Shown: positions 1 through 13,347 of the stretch, piece by piece | How positions within the stretch are numbered: the stretch's first letter is position 1 | Layout: each line of letters begins with the position of its first letter | DNA from: Membranipora membranacea | Lineage: Eukaryota; Bryozoa; Gymnolaemata; Cheilostomatida; Membraniporidae | Direction of reading: 5' to 3' | Length of the DNA: 64,000 nt | NCBI GenBank assembly: GCA_914767715.1 | Contig: OU612070.1 | Span: forward strand, 5,597,501-5,661,500 | Translations under genes and position numbers: made by a program | Notes under the pieces: model-generated | What the model was told of the DNA's origin: nothing | What the model saw: only the letters and a program-made list of their open reading frames with translations | Database searches by the model: none

Positions 1-280
1 TGACAATAGGATAATGGTGAGAAGATTGAAGTAGTATCATACCAAATACTGTCTCTGATCACTACTGGTTCCTGTACATCACGCAACTACTATCGTCACA
101 CTATCACCAACTTCAATGACTTTAATACAACACTGATATCATCAAAGTGAAAAGTTGTGTCATGTAAACACCATTTGCGCATCAATGAGTATATGCAGCA
201 ACTAGAGCTTGAGTCAGAAGCATTTAGACTGTCAAGAAACACAGTAGCATCAGGACCAGCATCCAGTGATTTTGTGTCAA

Positions 281-578
281 AAGGCCACTGCCAAAAAGCC
301 ACTGGCCAAAAGGCCACTGGTCATAAGGCCACTGGTCAAGAGGCCACCACCCATAAGGCCACTGCCCAAAAAGCCACTGGCCAAAAAGCCACTGGTCATA
401 AGGCCACTGGCCAAAAGGCCACTGGCCATAAAGCCACTGGCCAAAAAGCCACTGGCCATAAGGCCACTGGCCACTGGTCATAAGGCCACTGGTCACAAGG
501 CCACTACCTACAAGGCCACTGGCCAAAAAGCCATCGTTCATAAGGCCACTGTCCAAAAAGCCACTGCCCAAAAAGTAA
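281..578 (+). repeat. 15-bp minisatellite (GGCCACTGGCCAWAA-type)
   Basis: About twenty tandem units of 15 bp built on GCCACTGGCCAAAAA and GCCACTGGCCATAAG. Because 15 is a multiple of three and the unit has few stops, several frames stay open and give repetitive KATGH/KATGQ peptides. This looks like a property of the repeat rather than a gene. The duplicate at 30977-31125 has only about ten units, so copy number has changed since duplication. Short reverse-complement runs of the same unit occur at 1503-1577 and 31528-31606. Confidence 0.9.
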
Positions 579-729
579 CTAGTTCAATTGTGACATGATA
601 GAAGTCTGATATATACTTTCCATTGACATGTTTTTGGGCCCGTAAAAGAAAATTCTAGTTCTTGATATGCCATTTATCAATGATTTTTCATTTCTACTCA
701 CTGATTCCCATTTTAGTAAACTTAGAAAA

Positions 730-1470
730 GATCCCACCCACCCTTTGCAAATAATTATTTTAAATGACTCCACCCAGATATCTTCTCACACATTTTTTCT
801 GTAACGTAACCCCCAATAAATACATCATAATGCATGTTGATGGACAAATTAAAGTCATCACAAGCAAACAGTCAGCGCTTTTAGATCGAAGTAAGGCCGT
901 ACTGAGAAGAAACAAAGGCGTAGCTTTTTTGATTATTTTTTTCGTAATGATGACAATAATGTATATTCACACAAGATTTTTAATAACATTTTTACCCAAT
1001 GCACCATGTGATCCATTTTGATTATCACATGGTTATATCGGATCTGATGCTTAACAAATCTAAACTCTCTTGTGGACAATACAAGCCTCTACTGAAATCT
1101 ATCTCTGCATCCATCGAATTTTTTTTATTATTGATGACCAACAAACCCAACCGACTCAACTTGATCGCTATTGCTTAAAATTTTGTAGCCTGGTCCTTGA
1201 CTTTTTGCTGTTGTTCCCAGTAGGATATGCAACTCACTCGTGCTTGGCATGTTGCATGTCAAAATAAGAAAAGGTATGCCGCTGTCTTTACACAGTGCGG
1301 TATTGCTTTGATCTAAAATTGCTGACTGTTTGCTTGTGATGACTACAATTTGTCCATCAAGATGCATTATGATGTATTTATTGGAGGTTACGTTATAGAA
1401 GAAATGTGTGACAAGATGTCTGGGTGGAGTCATTTAAAATAATTATTTGCAAAGGGTGGGTGGGACCTTT
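730..1470. repeat. Foldback within copy A
   Basis: The block 730-905 (from GATCCCACCCACCC to the GTAAGGCCGTACTG region) recurs in reverse complement at about 1275-1470 with moderate divergence. Together with the inverted minisatellite runs outside it, this forms a foldback of about 1.3 kb. In copy B the loop and most of the right arm are missing: the sequence jumps from the TTTTTTGATTATTTTT stretch at about 31480 to the GGACCTTTTCTA stretch. Confidence 0.75.
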
Positions 1471-2554
1471 TCTAACTTCACTAAAATGGGAATCCATATT
1501 TTGGCCAGTGGTTTTATGGCCAGTGGCTTTTTGGCCAGTGGCTTTATGACCAGTGGCTTATTGGTAGTGGCCTTTTGAGTGTTCACCGCATCCAGTACAG
1601 TATCATTAGGATCATCAAAAAGAAGAGAAGCATTTAGACTGTCAAGTAGTCAAGAAGTACAGACGCATTCGGACCATCATCCAATACCTTAGCATTTTCA
1701 GAGGTACAGTAGTATCAGGAACTTCGTTTAGTTGAGTGGTAATTTAGACGTCAACCCAAGTGGTTTACCAAAATCGCCAGTCAGAGATTATCCTTGTTTG
1801 ACAACCTACAGAACAATATCATCCGGACTGTCACGCAGCTGAGTAACTTTTGATCTATCGTAAACGCCAACAGTTAACAGTCGAACAATAATAACTTCTG
1901 CAAGACAAAGACAAGTTCTGGTCAGATTATTTAGAACACAGTGTTATTTTAAATCATGTATTATGTACATGCAATTTATCTCATGTATGGTTATGTCTGG
2001 TCATGTCTGGTCAGGATAATTCAATAAATAATCTGATGTTTAATGAATTAATTGTATGCTTGTCTGGTTGACACAATTTAGAAATTATATCTGTCTGACT
2101 CTACAGTAGTCACGATTGTGTAGTAAAAGACTGTACAGAATGTTATACACTTGTTGACGGCCTTGTTGATGCCTTCTGTATCATCAGAGCTGAGATATTG
2201 AATAAGTCATTCAAAGAGACATCGTGGTAAAATATTGAGCAATCATTTTGACAGTCCTGATACCGCAGGAATTACAGCAGCACGGGTATCAAAGCTGCAA
2301 TGAAGGCAAATTAAGACGCAAGATAATTTGAATTCTAATTCTATGTGTGTCGAGTTTATCAATTTCAGTGGAGTAGATTAATCTCTGTGCTGTATTAAAG
2401 TTTGTCAGGAGATTAATTGATATTGCTCATGAATCGCATCAAATCTTTCTCGGATCAGTGTATTGATATTGTTGAATACAGAGACCCTCTTGTGGCTTGA
2501 ATAATTATAAAAGAGGTCGATAAGAATTATAATATAATATGTAACCATAACACT

Positions 2555-2606
2555 GCGTGTGTGTGTGTGTGTGTGCGCGTGCGTGCGTGCGTGCTTGCGT
2601 GCGTGT
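2555..2606. repeat. GT/GTGC microsatellite
   Basis: A run of GT dinucleotides passing into GTGC tetranucleotides. The matching site in copy B (32265-32342) is a much longer, purer TGCG run. It is a simple length-variable repeat. Confidence 0.9.
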
Positions 2607-3252
2607 ATACATACTCATTAAAATCTATTAAATCAGTGAATTTAGGTAATTAGATTTTGATTAATTCATTAATTACATAAGAGCAGAATGCAAGCTTTTC
2701 CTCGAAAAAGTGATTTTTAAGGGCGATAATTATAAGATGTCTTCTTCTTTTCAAGTAAAGACAATCTTTAAACTTTCTTATATCATAAATTCTTAATTGT
2801 GAACTGCCATATTCCTTTTGGCTCAGAGATGAAAGCTTTCACAGTTTCAGTCAGTTGCAAGGGGCTTGCTAGTGCACTGATACTTCTGAATTTGGGTCAC
2901 AGCATGTGAACACTGGAATTTATTCCTCTCTCTCAGGAATTATTACTGTTGGTTTATTACACTATACTAGTTCAGCTGTCACACTCCTGCATCTATATCG
3001 TATATATCGTTCTTTTACTTCATGACTCATTATGCTATTAATTGCGATGGCGGGTAAGCCTCAAATCAATTTACGTGCTTATTCATCCTGGGACATTGTG
3101 CGATCTAAAATCCCTAAATAGCATGTTAATTTGACAAGGTCATCGATGCTCTTATCACAACTAATATGCATGATTTATTTGTTGATCAATTGATTTAAAA
3201 TAAAAATTAAGTGTAAGAATTAATTCTCCCGGCATAAACTGATCAAAAAGCT

Positions 3253-3640
3253 GTGCATGAAACAATATCGAGAAGGGCTAAAGCTGTGCATGAAACAATA
3301 TGCAATGATCAAAACATCTTCAGGTTACAGTAAGACTTTTGGTCAAATAATTTTTTCCCAGGCAATTTATATTTAGACTCTTTGTAGTAGCAATGTTTAA
3401 TCACAACTATTGAACCAACTTCACTACAGTAACACCATTCAAATCTCAACAGCCATACTCACATTCACATTTGACCACCAGATTTTTCTCTTATCAAATG
3501 ATTTCTCTTCAAGCCTTCTATCATATAGTAAAGCGAGGTGGGAGAATGTGAACAAAGAACAGAAAGAAATCGTTGTCCACTCTCACTTTGGTTTGTCATG
3601 GTAGTTTTAAATGATCTGTCATGACCATGTTCACCACATT
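3253..3640 (+). repeat. Dispersed repeat shared with 40625-41090
   Basis: From the AAGCTGTGCATGAAACAATA motif (seen twice here, at 3251 and 3282) to about 3640, this matches 40625-41090 in direct orientation. Shared landmarks include AGACTCTTTGTAG, CACATTYACCACCAGATT and CTTCTATCATATAGTAAAGC. A weaker related piece (TTTTAATGACCAGTCATGACC) follows at 3830. The junction near 3250 is where copy A stops matching copy B, so it is a recombination or insertion boundary. Confidence 0.75.
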
Positions 3641-5130
3641 CGTAATTGTATTTAGTATAGTTTAGTCGCACACTGCAAACGGTACAGATATAAAAATATC
3701 AAATGAGGACCTCGAATCGTGATTCATTTGAATGTAGCGGCACATTATGCCATCAACAGTTGAGCTTCACTTCAATGACCAAAAAGTGAAATCATGGTAG
3801 TCCCAGTAAATTATTTAGTTTGGCACATAGTTTTTAATGACCAGTCATGACCGATGTGACCACATTCCTTAGTTATATATAGGTGATTCATTTACACACT
3901 AAGAGCAAATAGGTTGAGGCTTCACGGACATCTTAAAACTCCTCAATTACAAAATTACCCTATTATTCAGCCGTCTAACAAATAACATAATATATGTTCT
4001 TCACATTGTGTAGCTGTATCTGGCATATTTATCCATACGACCCCCCCCCCCCCTTCCCCAATATACTCTTATCAAACCCTCAAAAAATAATCTCATCACC
4101 AAACCAGGACTTTATTCCCTTCAGAGTCTAGCTCAATGTACCTAAAGCAAATAACATTGTAACACAAACACCTGGCAAAACTGTTGCTGGTTGTTGACTT
4201 GACTATATCACCCCTCGATCCTAGGGAAAATATACTGGTATCTGATTAGTTAAATACTGCTGAATATATATTTGTATTGTTGAAGCTGTGAATCTTTGAT
4301 GCATTTTGCGCAACGGTCAATCTGATTGTCCAGTCAGTTGATAATTCATCATAGCTTGAACGGCTAGCATATTGCACCTTAATGGAAAGTGCCTTACATT
4401 AGTATCATTGTGTAAGAAGTTGAAGATATGGGCTCTACCGAAAAAGAAAAGTAAGATTTCTAATTGTTAGATTTTTTATAATGTAAGTTGTGTAAGTTGT
4501 TCCTCTCTAGTTTTGCTAACCTGTGAAGTTCTCAGCACTGATTACATGGCTGTGACTTGGGATCATCGACCCTAGATATACAACACATGCTCTCTGCTAC
4601 GATCCATGGCTGTTTATGGGAATTTTCTTGTACCACATCAACAAGGGCACATTGGTTATGTGAGGTTACCACAGCTGAGCATCTCTCTTCTATTCTAGCA
4701 ACCAACTCGCATAATATATATATTGGCGAGGCTGCGAATTCTTTTTGCCCAGAAACTGCCAGCTTATAACAATCATGATCCTTTTTTACGCTAATTCATT
4801 CAGCAACAGAGGTGAGATTTTAGACCACAACACATCATTGGTGCAGTTGCAAAGCACTAACTCCTTTTGGAATTTTGAGTCCTGTAAAACACCCCCCCCC
4901 ATCGACCCTCATACAATCACCCGTTAGAAGGGTAGCTTTGTTATGTAATGACCATGCCTCAGACTATTACTACTACTCACTTTTGCCCATGGCCTCAAAT
5001 TATTTATTCACAAAAACCATTGTAAGACTATGGGATTATAGGTAAGCCATACTGCTATATACTTTATACTTTATATATTTCATGTGTCTGCTGCAATATT
5101 TTTTCAATCACGAGGCATTCTTTAAATTGT
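3641..5130. other. Intergenic, no gene recognised
   Basis: AT-rich sequence with a poly-C run near 4040-4050 and short unrelated open frames (4557-4927) that lack splice context or a familiar family. An upstream exon of the ANKH-like gene could lie here, because a splice acceptor precedes the first recognised exon. Confidence 0.5.
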
Positions 5131-5188
5131 TAGGTTGATAAAAGCTGACTGGAATTCAGGTGTGGGGAAACAATCATATGGTAATAAA

Positions 5189-8100
5189 ATGGATGAAGAG
5201 ATTGACGACAACGAAGAGACTGAGACAGATCTGACCCTTGGAAAAAAGTTTTGGAACATGACTAAATTTATGTTACCACTTTCTTTCTGTGTCATCACAC
5301 CTTCTATCTCAGAGGAGGTGAGAGAAACAGACATATGACCTAGCTAAACTGGTGTTGTTGTCAGTGCCATAAAACAGACAGGTATATTCGTCATAAGATG
5401 GCTTCCAAATTCCCGCCACTACTACGCCTCCATGCTTAGAATTGAACCTGGTTGTGAATTTGGCTAAATAAGAATTGGTCAACAGTTTCTCCTTGAATTC
5501 ATTAAAACCTGCACAAGGGACAAATTTGACTGCAACAGTAGTTTTCCCAATCGCAATGTTTCGAATCAGGTGATCACTATGCAAAACTTGGCACCTTCTT
5601 CTGATATAGAATAATGTATTTAGGACAATAATTTGCTTGCGATATAATTTGGCAAATAATTCAAAATAGGTATTCACACAAGTCAACGAATCGAATGTCC
5701 TATCCGGCTAGAGAATGTATCATTCCTGTTCAGTGCGTTCCCATAGGCATGTACCATCTTATTTCTGTATGGGATGGAGAGAGAGGGGTTCTCACTGTTA
5801 GACGTTTATCCTTACTGTCCAGTCGATAAATCTATGCTAATAACTTGGTTGATAATGAAAAGCCACCACAAGAAAATCCGCAGGAGATTTTTTTGAGGGA
5901 AAAGCACTTCTGAGTAATTTCGGAGAAATACTAACGGCCCTTACTTGCCTCTGAGTGATAATAATAAAGGGTTATCACTGTGAATGTCTATCCACACAGT
6001 AAAGTTAAAAAAATATCTCCTGCAGGAAATTTTTTATATTTCAGTGTGATTATTTTGGTTTTACTTTCTTTTCAGTTTTTGATATGGGGCATAACATCAA
6101 GCTCTGATGGTGATGTGACAGACAACCTAGCCAGCTTTGGCCTTTCTTTCCTTCTAATTAATCTACTCGTTCATAGTTCTTGTAAGGTGACATACATACT
6201 TGATTCGTTATTGGATATCCATTCAAAGCATATTCATTTATGTAGTCTGAGTCCGATGTGATCGGTTATATCAGCTGGAGAAAAATTGATATCTAAATTT
6301 CACATTGCATCTATTTTACTACCAAGTTTGGTACATACGTTCTCTTACCCCAAACACCTAGCGTCAATAGACAGTTTTCTTAGTTCAGATTTGGGCCTCA
6401 ATTTTGTAATTGCCCTCTCTCTAGTTTGGTACTTTTAACCCACGCCACATATGAAAAACATGCTGAAAAGAGGGTTATCTTGAAAACAGCTTATGTTAGG
6501 ATAAAAATGATTTTTGATTCAGAATTTGCACCATTGAAAGCTGATAGGGACAGAGTTCAGGAAATAATTCTGGAACTTTGATAGTCCATTATATCAAATG
6601 CTGCCAGTTTCGCGGACAAATTTCATGTCATTCTTCATGAATTTCATCACTAAAATTAACATTAATCAACTATCAAGCCCCCAATGTTTTTGAAACAGTA
6701 TCTCACAGGGTTTTCAACGGTGCAGATTTAGAATCAAAAATCATTTTTATCCTAATGTAAGCGGTTTTCAAGATAACCCTCTTTCAGTACATTTTCCTTT
6801 TGCGGCGCGGGTTGAAAGTACAAAAAAGGAGAGAGGAAACTCCTCAAATTACAGCTCAGAAAACTGTCTATTTTTGTTTTAATGTCCAAATGCAAGATTG
6901 AGTTGACAGACATCAAGAAACCAAGTTTTATTGAAATTAATAATGGTTTTTAATCTTTGTTCATTTTTTTATAATTTAGTTGAGGTGAAACACATCGGAA
7001 TAATGTTAGTTGGTGACAGAGAGGCTCATAAGAGAATGGTAAAATTCTGTGCTGCTGTTGGTGCTATATTCATGAGTATTGTGGTTATACTCTGTAAGTC
7101 AAAAGAATAGAACATTTTAAAAGTCAGACAAGACAACATCTAGAATTATATTTTTCCACCCTATCCCTTTGTTTCTGGATAGGAGTTGGCCTTCCACACA
7201 ACGATTACTGTATTTAGAAGCTGCATATCTCAACTCCCCATATGTTTCCGTTTGATAAATCAAGAACATAAGGGAATAGCACATTGTAATATATCTTAAA
7301 AAATAAAATTGTGACTGGTTCAAAGAGACAGATAGTATTTGAGTAAATGGTGTTTCTTTTCCTGGCAAATTTATTGCTCAATCTATCAAAAGCAGTAAAA
7401 ATAAGTCTAATACAGCTGTTCTCTCAATTTGATTTCAGGTTTAACTCCGGCATCAATATGGTTTATCAGAGACCTACATAAGCAATCACAGAAAGTCTCA
7501 GACTTAACGACATCTAACTTGCTCCATCTCATGGGTCTTCCTTTAATTGAAGCTATTGTAAGTCTCGCTGAGATATAAATACTTTTACTGTATATCAAGG
7601 GTTAACTCTGTTTCTAGATCCTTTTGTTGCCTACGATCTTAGATATAAAACAGAACCTGAGTTGCCGCTTTTTGGCCTATGACTACACGCACTTTACTGT
7701 AAGTGTTCAGTTGTCGATGTTCTTTGGATGGGTTGCCGGTATGTAACATATTCTTGACATTATCCACATCGTAACCCTGGGTTGATCAAGCTTTGTAACA
7801 CTGCCAAGTTCATGTGATCCTGTATCAAGAATGTAGTCAATGCCAATACCAGCAACCCAAGCTTTTAAATTATCCACATTCTAAAGCATCTTACAGACAG
7901 ATGAAAGATATATTCGGTCTATAAATTCAGTGCGTTTCTGAGGCAAAGTGACTTTACCCTCTTGCTCAATGATGACTATGGTGTTCAGTCTGGAGAATCT
8001 ATTGTGCTAGAAAGTACAGTTACCTCAACACCTCGGTCGTAAGACCGCCAATCTTTTGTAATTACTGTAACGTAACTGACTATTAAGTTTAACATATCTC

Positions 8101-11100
8101 TTTTCAGGCAAGTTATCATGAGGGAGGTCTCAATCGAATGAAGCTATCACATTACACAGCAATCGCTAGACTTTCTGACTGTGGGATGCAGGTAGGCTTG
8201 TATAACTAGTCAGAATTGTTGTAAAATGTAATATTGCTACCATTATTATTGGTATGAAGATCATTATGAAGTCAACCCAGACAACCTTTCATTATGTGGT
8301 TTTCCTTACCAAATGCCAATTATAGTTTGTCGCCAATCGGTTAAGAGACCAAATAAAAGACCTTTGATGTGTTTACTTATAGATTGTATCTGTTGTTGTG
8401 ATAACCCTCACTCCTGCTCTCCATAAGGGGATACACCCTACACTCATCCCAATTATCTCACTGTACATTGGCTTCACATGTCGTCTTGCGATGGATATAG
8501 GATTTTGGTTCATGCTGGTAAAGTCCAACCTTCCAGAAGAGCAGGAGCCAGAGAAAGAGAAGGTAACACCGTGTGAGATTATGGGATGCCTAAACAAACA
8601 TTTTTCTGAAAAATTCACTTTCTGAAGTTTTTAAAGACAGGTTTAAACTCAAACCATGCGTTTGAATGTACCTACTGGTCCTCCATTCAAGATTTTGTGT
8701 CTCTGTGATTGCTGAAGATACTGTTGTATCAGGACGGGCATCTGATCTCGATGGCCCCTGTACTACATCAATACAAGCTCTCTAGCCCAACTGGAAAACC
8801 CCTCTGCCAAATTTTTAACAGTTTTTGATGTCTATAATAAACTTTTTCGCATACCGCACACTTTAACTCATAACACCTAGATTACATGACCATCTGGAAA
8901 TGTCAGTCGCCTTTGAATTCTCAGAACTAGTGTTTTTGAGTGTTCTTGTATTTTTTGCAGAGATCCTCCTCCATATTGAAAGCAGTTGTGTTCTTGCTGC
9001 CTCTATTGGCGGTGAGGACTGTACAGAAGTCACGAAACGTGATAATAAATTTGGTGGTTTCTCACAATTTGTCCGGAACTGTTGGGCCAGTGGCAGCTGC
9101 TGAGGTAAGCCAAAAAGCTAGAGTCAGTGACAAAGAATTATACAAACAATAATTATTTGCATTTCAGAAGCAAAATCGCTTAAAAAATACTAAATGTTGA
9201 GGTATGGTTATTGACTTTTAGGTCCCACTGATGTGCTTTAGTTGAAAACTCATCTCCTCATACAAAGAAAGGGGATGACTCTAATTCCATAAATTTGATT
9301 CTTGTGTCAACTTTGATAAATTCATTCTAAGCTTTTCATTCCGCAATAAAAGGTAGCGCTAGAGACATGGCACTTAAATTTGAAACGATTTTAGTGTGAG
9401 AACCATCCCCCATAGATTGATTGATTGATTAGAGCTGTGTGACTTTGTCGAATTCCTGCACCAGTACAATCATTTAAGTGAATCAAGGCTATCAAGATGT
9501 ATGCCTTTATATACATATATATATATACATATACATTTATATATATATTTATAAATATATATAAATATAAACATATATAAATATGATTGTTATGAAGAGT
9601 GTATTGACTAAAACATGCATGAAGGTAGCCGCGGCAGTGGCCAAGGCCATGTGTTAAAAGTTGCAAGGTCAGAAAATCCTCCCAACATGAATAAAGTTTT
9701 TGATTTTGATTTCATAGGCTATTGCGGTTTTGAGTATAGTCTATCCTCTTGGCCGTCTTCTCCAAAGTTACCTTAATGAGATCAGAACAGTTATGCCTGT
9801 CTTCCACAATGGCATCAGAGGTCACCATCAATATTCACTGAAGGTATGTATATGTTTGCGCATTCCTTTTTCACAGTTTTTCTCATCCAAACAATGTTTT
9901 TTGTTTGCTGCAGGTCCACCTTAATCCAATCGCCTGCATCCATTTGAACTCTTTCACTTGTGGGGTGTGACCAGATGAGGGGGAGCAACTCTGAATGCAG
10001 GCAAATGGGCCAAACTTGGTCTACGTATGCCAATCAACTTCAAATTTTGATACAGAATTATGTATGTATATTTTTCGGCCTTGCACATACCCAATGCTCG
10101 CTATAACCCAGCGACAATAGGTCTACTAGGTCTGTGTCCGTCCCCCACTTTAGCTTTGAGAACGACATTTTAAATAACTGATCCTGTCCTGCTTTAATGG
10201 AGCTAGCCTTCATCAAAGTGTTACGGTGCTGAACATATGAGGTATGTCTGCCTTTAAACTCTTCTAATCTTGCTGCAGGTACTGGCGATTTTTGCTGCTA
10301 TTGTCACATTGGGAACATTTCTCATGGATGCAGTGCTGATGGGGATCCCATATTGTGCTTATTTCATTTTCCACACAGTACTCCGAGTGAGTGAGAAGTT
10401 GGCCACAGAGGCATTGATACCAATGGCTATCTTCGCTCCGATATGTCTAACAGGTGAACCAACCAAAACTATTTACTATGTTTTACTAAAGTGAGAACTT
10501 ATCTCAAGTATCTTTGACTAGTAGAATGTTCATACACAGTTTTTCCTAATATTATTCTGATTCTCCAGTAGTAACCCTGAAGTAGTGATCTGTTTTTGTG
10601 ATTCAAATCTCTTCAGACTGTCTTGAGAAGTGATATAGTCGATTGCTGTTATTGTTCTCCCAACGCCCATTTCTTATATAGTTAACAGACCAAGTGATAT
10701 ATTGAGCTGGAAAGCTCTGAATTCCCCTCCATAAACTTTGAGTTATCAACGTGATCCATCCTGTTGCTTGTTTTGAGGAAAATCTGCACTTACAACTATG
10801 ATTGGCATACGTTCCTGTTCCACACCAAAAACAGCACAGGCACACAATCATCTGAAATAGTCTGCAAAAGTAGATTTCCAGTTGAACTTTTAAGCAAGGA
10901 CAAACGACTCCTTAAAAGAAATCGCAAAACGGCTTATTCAGATTCGACTGGCATCTTTCCGAAGGGAGCAACATCTTTATTACAACAATCAATAGAATCA
11001 TCTGATAAAACTGTGTCGAATTGCATAAAATGAAAATACTGAGCGCTTGGCGGGGATTGAACCAACATAAAACCATGTGATGTTTCAAACTCCATGCGGC

Positions 11101-12149
11101 TCCTTAGACTCAACTGCAAACCATTTTAAAATGCTGACAGACTGGCCATCACTTTTCACTTGCAGTTGGACTGAGAGCGTACTGTTCTGGGATACTTATC
11201 ATGAACAAACAGACTAAATATTTGACACCAAGTGCGTTCATCGCTTTACTTGGGTTATGTTTATGCCTGGGAACCCTGCAATACACCAGGTTTGTCACAT
11301 TACTAAATCTGGCTTAGGCTATTTACCTGTTGCATACACATGATACCTTTCTTTCTGCAGATCCAAAATCTGTAATAACATGTTAGAGTGCCCTGAGCAT
11401 TTCAACAGAGCAGCCAAAAAGATTAGACTGCCAATCGCTGTCTGGTAGGATTGTTTGACCAGGTAGGTTGGTATATTTGGCCAAGATACTGTTTGTATAT
11501 AAGTGAGCTTCAATAAATTGGCTAATCTTCCATTTTGGACTGTATGGATACATTGCTATATGGATTTCAATTCTGCATCCCATGAAACCAGGTCTCGGGT
11601 GGGAGAAACTGTAAAAATTAACTCCTGCCTTTCGGCCTTAGAAAGTTCTTTTCATCTAGATTAAGTAAGTAAGTATTAGTTTTTTTTTCAGGTTGTCAGG
11701 AGCTGCCTATGGTATATTATGCTTTCTCTTAACTTTTGTGATTGAAGCAGTTTGTGTTGCTGTGGCAACAATCGTTCTACATTTGTTGAAGGTAAGTTGG
11801 ACATCCCATAATAATGAGGCTTAGGATTGAACTCTAAAAACTATGTCTAAAACCCTGAGTGGGAATATCATCTAAGGACTAGATTGAAAGGAATACTTTT
11901 AAATTATAAAGTCCTTATTTACCTGATTATGAATCGATAAAGTCTAATGGTCAATATAATACACAGTATATTGCTAGCATGGTATTGATTCCATTATACT
12001 TTTAATGATATTGCCACAAGTACAGCGAAACCAATGCTACGTTATTTGTTGCACAACAAATATGTATTACTGATTTTATTTTGCAGAAAAAAGAGAAAGG
12101 GGTCAAATGTGAAACAGCTGCTGATGAGAAAGACCAAAACGACGAGTGA
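5189..12149 (+). CDS. ANKH-like (progressive ankylosis family) membrane transporter, 12 exons
   Basis: Exons: 5189-5317 (may start earlier after an acceptor at 5131-5133), 6076-6181, 6980-7093, 7439-7557, 8108-8191, 8383-8562, 8961-9104, 9718-9843, 10279-10453, 11166-11289, 11692-11791 and 12087-12149. Intron phases all agree, and the product is about 487 residues, close to vertebrate ANKH (492). Collinear similarity runs throughout: an FWNMTKFMLPL start, DNLASFGLSF (residues about 56-65), LMGLPLIEAI, LIPIISLYIGF, AVRTVQKSRNVIINLVVS, YLNEIRTVMPVF and, near the end, LSGAAYGILCFLLTFV. The family spans the plasma membrane many times and is tied to export of pyrophosphate, ATP or citrate; substrate here is inferred from family only. 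The short acidic-basic tail KKEKGVKCE to QNDE is cytosolic-like. The start ATG at 5189 is the first in-frame one in exon 1. Moderate divergence makes this ANKH-like rather than a proven orthologue. Confidence 0.88.
6367..6872. repeat. Foldback (MITE-like) in intron 2 of the ANKH-like gene
   Basis: The left arm (about 6367-6545, starting ATAGACAGTTTTCTTAG) and right arm (about 6715-6872, ending CAGAAAACTGTCTAT) are imperfect reverse complements. They share the core GAGGGTTATCTTGAAAACMGCTTA next to GGATAAAAATGATTTTTGATTC. The loop is about 165 bp with no open frame. This is typical of a non-autonomous DNA element sitting in an intron. Confidence 0.8.
9509..9585. repeat. AT-rich TA microsatellite in ANKH-like intron 7
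   Basis: Alternating TATA/ACATATAT runs of low complexity between exons 7 and 8. The opposite-strand open frame over it is only a translation of the repeat. Confidence 0.8.
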
Positions 12150-12356
12150 TAACAGTAATATTGTCCTGCCTAGAGCAGGCTTCTGTCATATCATCAACTA
12201 CCTTTGATCAGATGCCATCTCAATTTTAAAACAATTTGACATGGCATCTGCTCTTTTCTCATTATATATGTTACGGTCAAAATCTAATTTCCTACATCAT
12301 GTTAATACCATTCATTATTCGTTGTTTCATGTTCTTGGAAACAGTGCCATGGCAAA

Positions 12357-12362
12357 AATAAA
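12357..12362 (+). promoter_or_regulatory. Candidate polyadenylation signal of the ANKH-like gene
   Basis: AATAAA about 210 bp after the TGA stop of the last exon, which suits a short 3' UTR. Assigned from position and motif only. Confidence 0.5.
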
Positions 12363-13345
12363 TGCTGTCCATGCATGTAAAATATTCTTAGAGCAAGTCT
12401 GAAAGAGAAAAAGCGAACCATTTACTGAATTTCAATAATTCAATGTAGTTACATGATAAGCTATGAGACTGCATTTTTTCCTTCCATGAATGTTCTGATG
12501 ATGTCCTCCTTTCGGCCAACCTTATAAAAAAGACAGCTGGAGCCATTGTGTTCAAACAAATATCGGCATTATTTCTTACCCTCACTCTGCCTGGCCAACA
12601 TGAAGCACCATTTTGATGCAGGCGTAGTGTGAGCCTTTGAGGATGAATAGTTAGATCATTGAGTTTTGATGTGACATCTATACTCTCAGAGTTCATATCA
12701 GATTACTGTTTTATGTATTCATGTTAATAGTTTATTGCTGAACTATTCCCAGTGCCGATGCCTCAGGCAACTGGAACTTGTAACTCTTTTTTGTAACTGA
12801 TCAATAAGAAAAACACCACTGTTTTTGATACCGAACAGTATAAATAGGTCATTAAAATAGAGACAGGATAAGATGCTAGTCCTCTGATGGCCAGCTCAAT
12901 TAATGTTTTAAGGCACCCTTCACATTTAGATGAATGATGAATGATGCAACAAATGATTTTCTTTTGATTAAAAGCAAATAGCAAATTGATAACAATATAC
13001 TGGGTTTATTGCAGCAGACTTGACTCGATACCTCGACTGTTTACAGCAGTCTACTTATTTTGAGCTGTGAAAAAAATCCACCTGTAGGCCTCACGTATAA
13101 CAAGGGCCTACCTGCCTCATCTTTGTCTAAATGTACAACATGTTAAATACCCAACAAGAAGATGGAAGCCAGCCAACAGAAAAAACCATGGGCTGCTTGT
13201 TCTCAAACAGTCTGGCTTAGACAAACAGTATCTGATACACATGTACATGTTGTTAACAATTCCAACCATTAGCCAAGCAGCTCCGGGCTGGTACCAGAAA
13301 TCCGATCCTGAGAAATGTCAACAGCTTGCACTCTGAATAATATGC
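12363..13345. other. Intergenic, no gene recognised
   Basis: Only short open frames on the minus strand with no recognisable domain. A stretch near 13104-13130 (GCCTACCTGCCTCATCTTTG) is inverted relative to about 30060-30085, so a dispersed repeat probably lies here. Confidence 0.45.
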
Positions 13346-13347
13346 CA

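Larger units (their letters stand above)
1..3250 (+). repeat. Segmental repeat, copy A
   Basis: This stretch is a close direct copy of 30693-33640; it begins at or before the left edge. Matching landmarks, in the same order, are the 15-bp minisatellite, the block around 730-930, the (GTGC)n run near 2550-2605, and the block with the GGCGGGTAAGCC motif near 3047. Copy A differs from copy B in two large ways. It keeps an inverted right arm at 1255-1580 of which copy B has lost most. It lacks about 640 bp (jump at about 3043) that copy B holds at 32785-33423, which includes an NPC2-like exon. No intact gene is seen here. The many open frames at 96-600 come from the minisatellite. Confidence 0.85.

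Noticed and set aside
157-598. Repetitive KATGH/KATGQ and similar open frames on both strands
   Set aside because: They are translations of a 15-bp minisatellite, open in several frames at once, with no splice or start context shared between the duplicates.
7617-7700. Possible extra exon in the ANKH-like gene (TAG acceptor, 27 codons, GTAAGT donor, phase 0)
   Set aside because: Joining 7557 directly to 8108 gives continuous ANKH similarity; the extra block has no match in the family.
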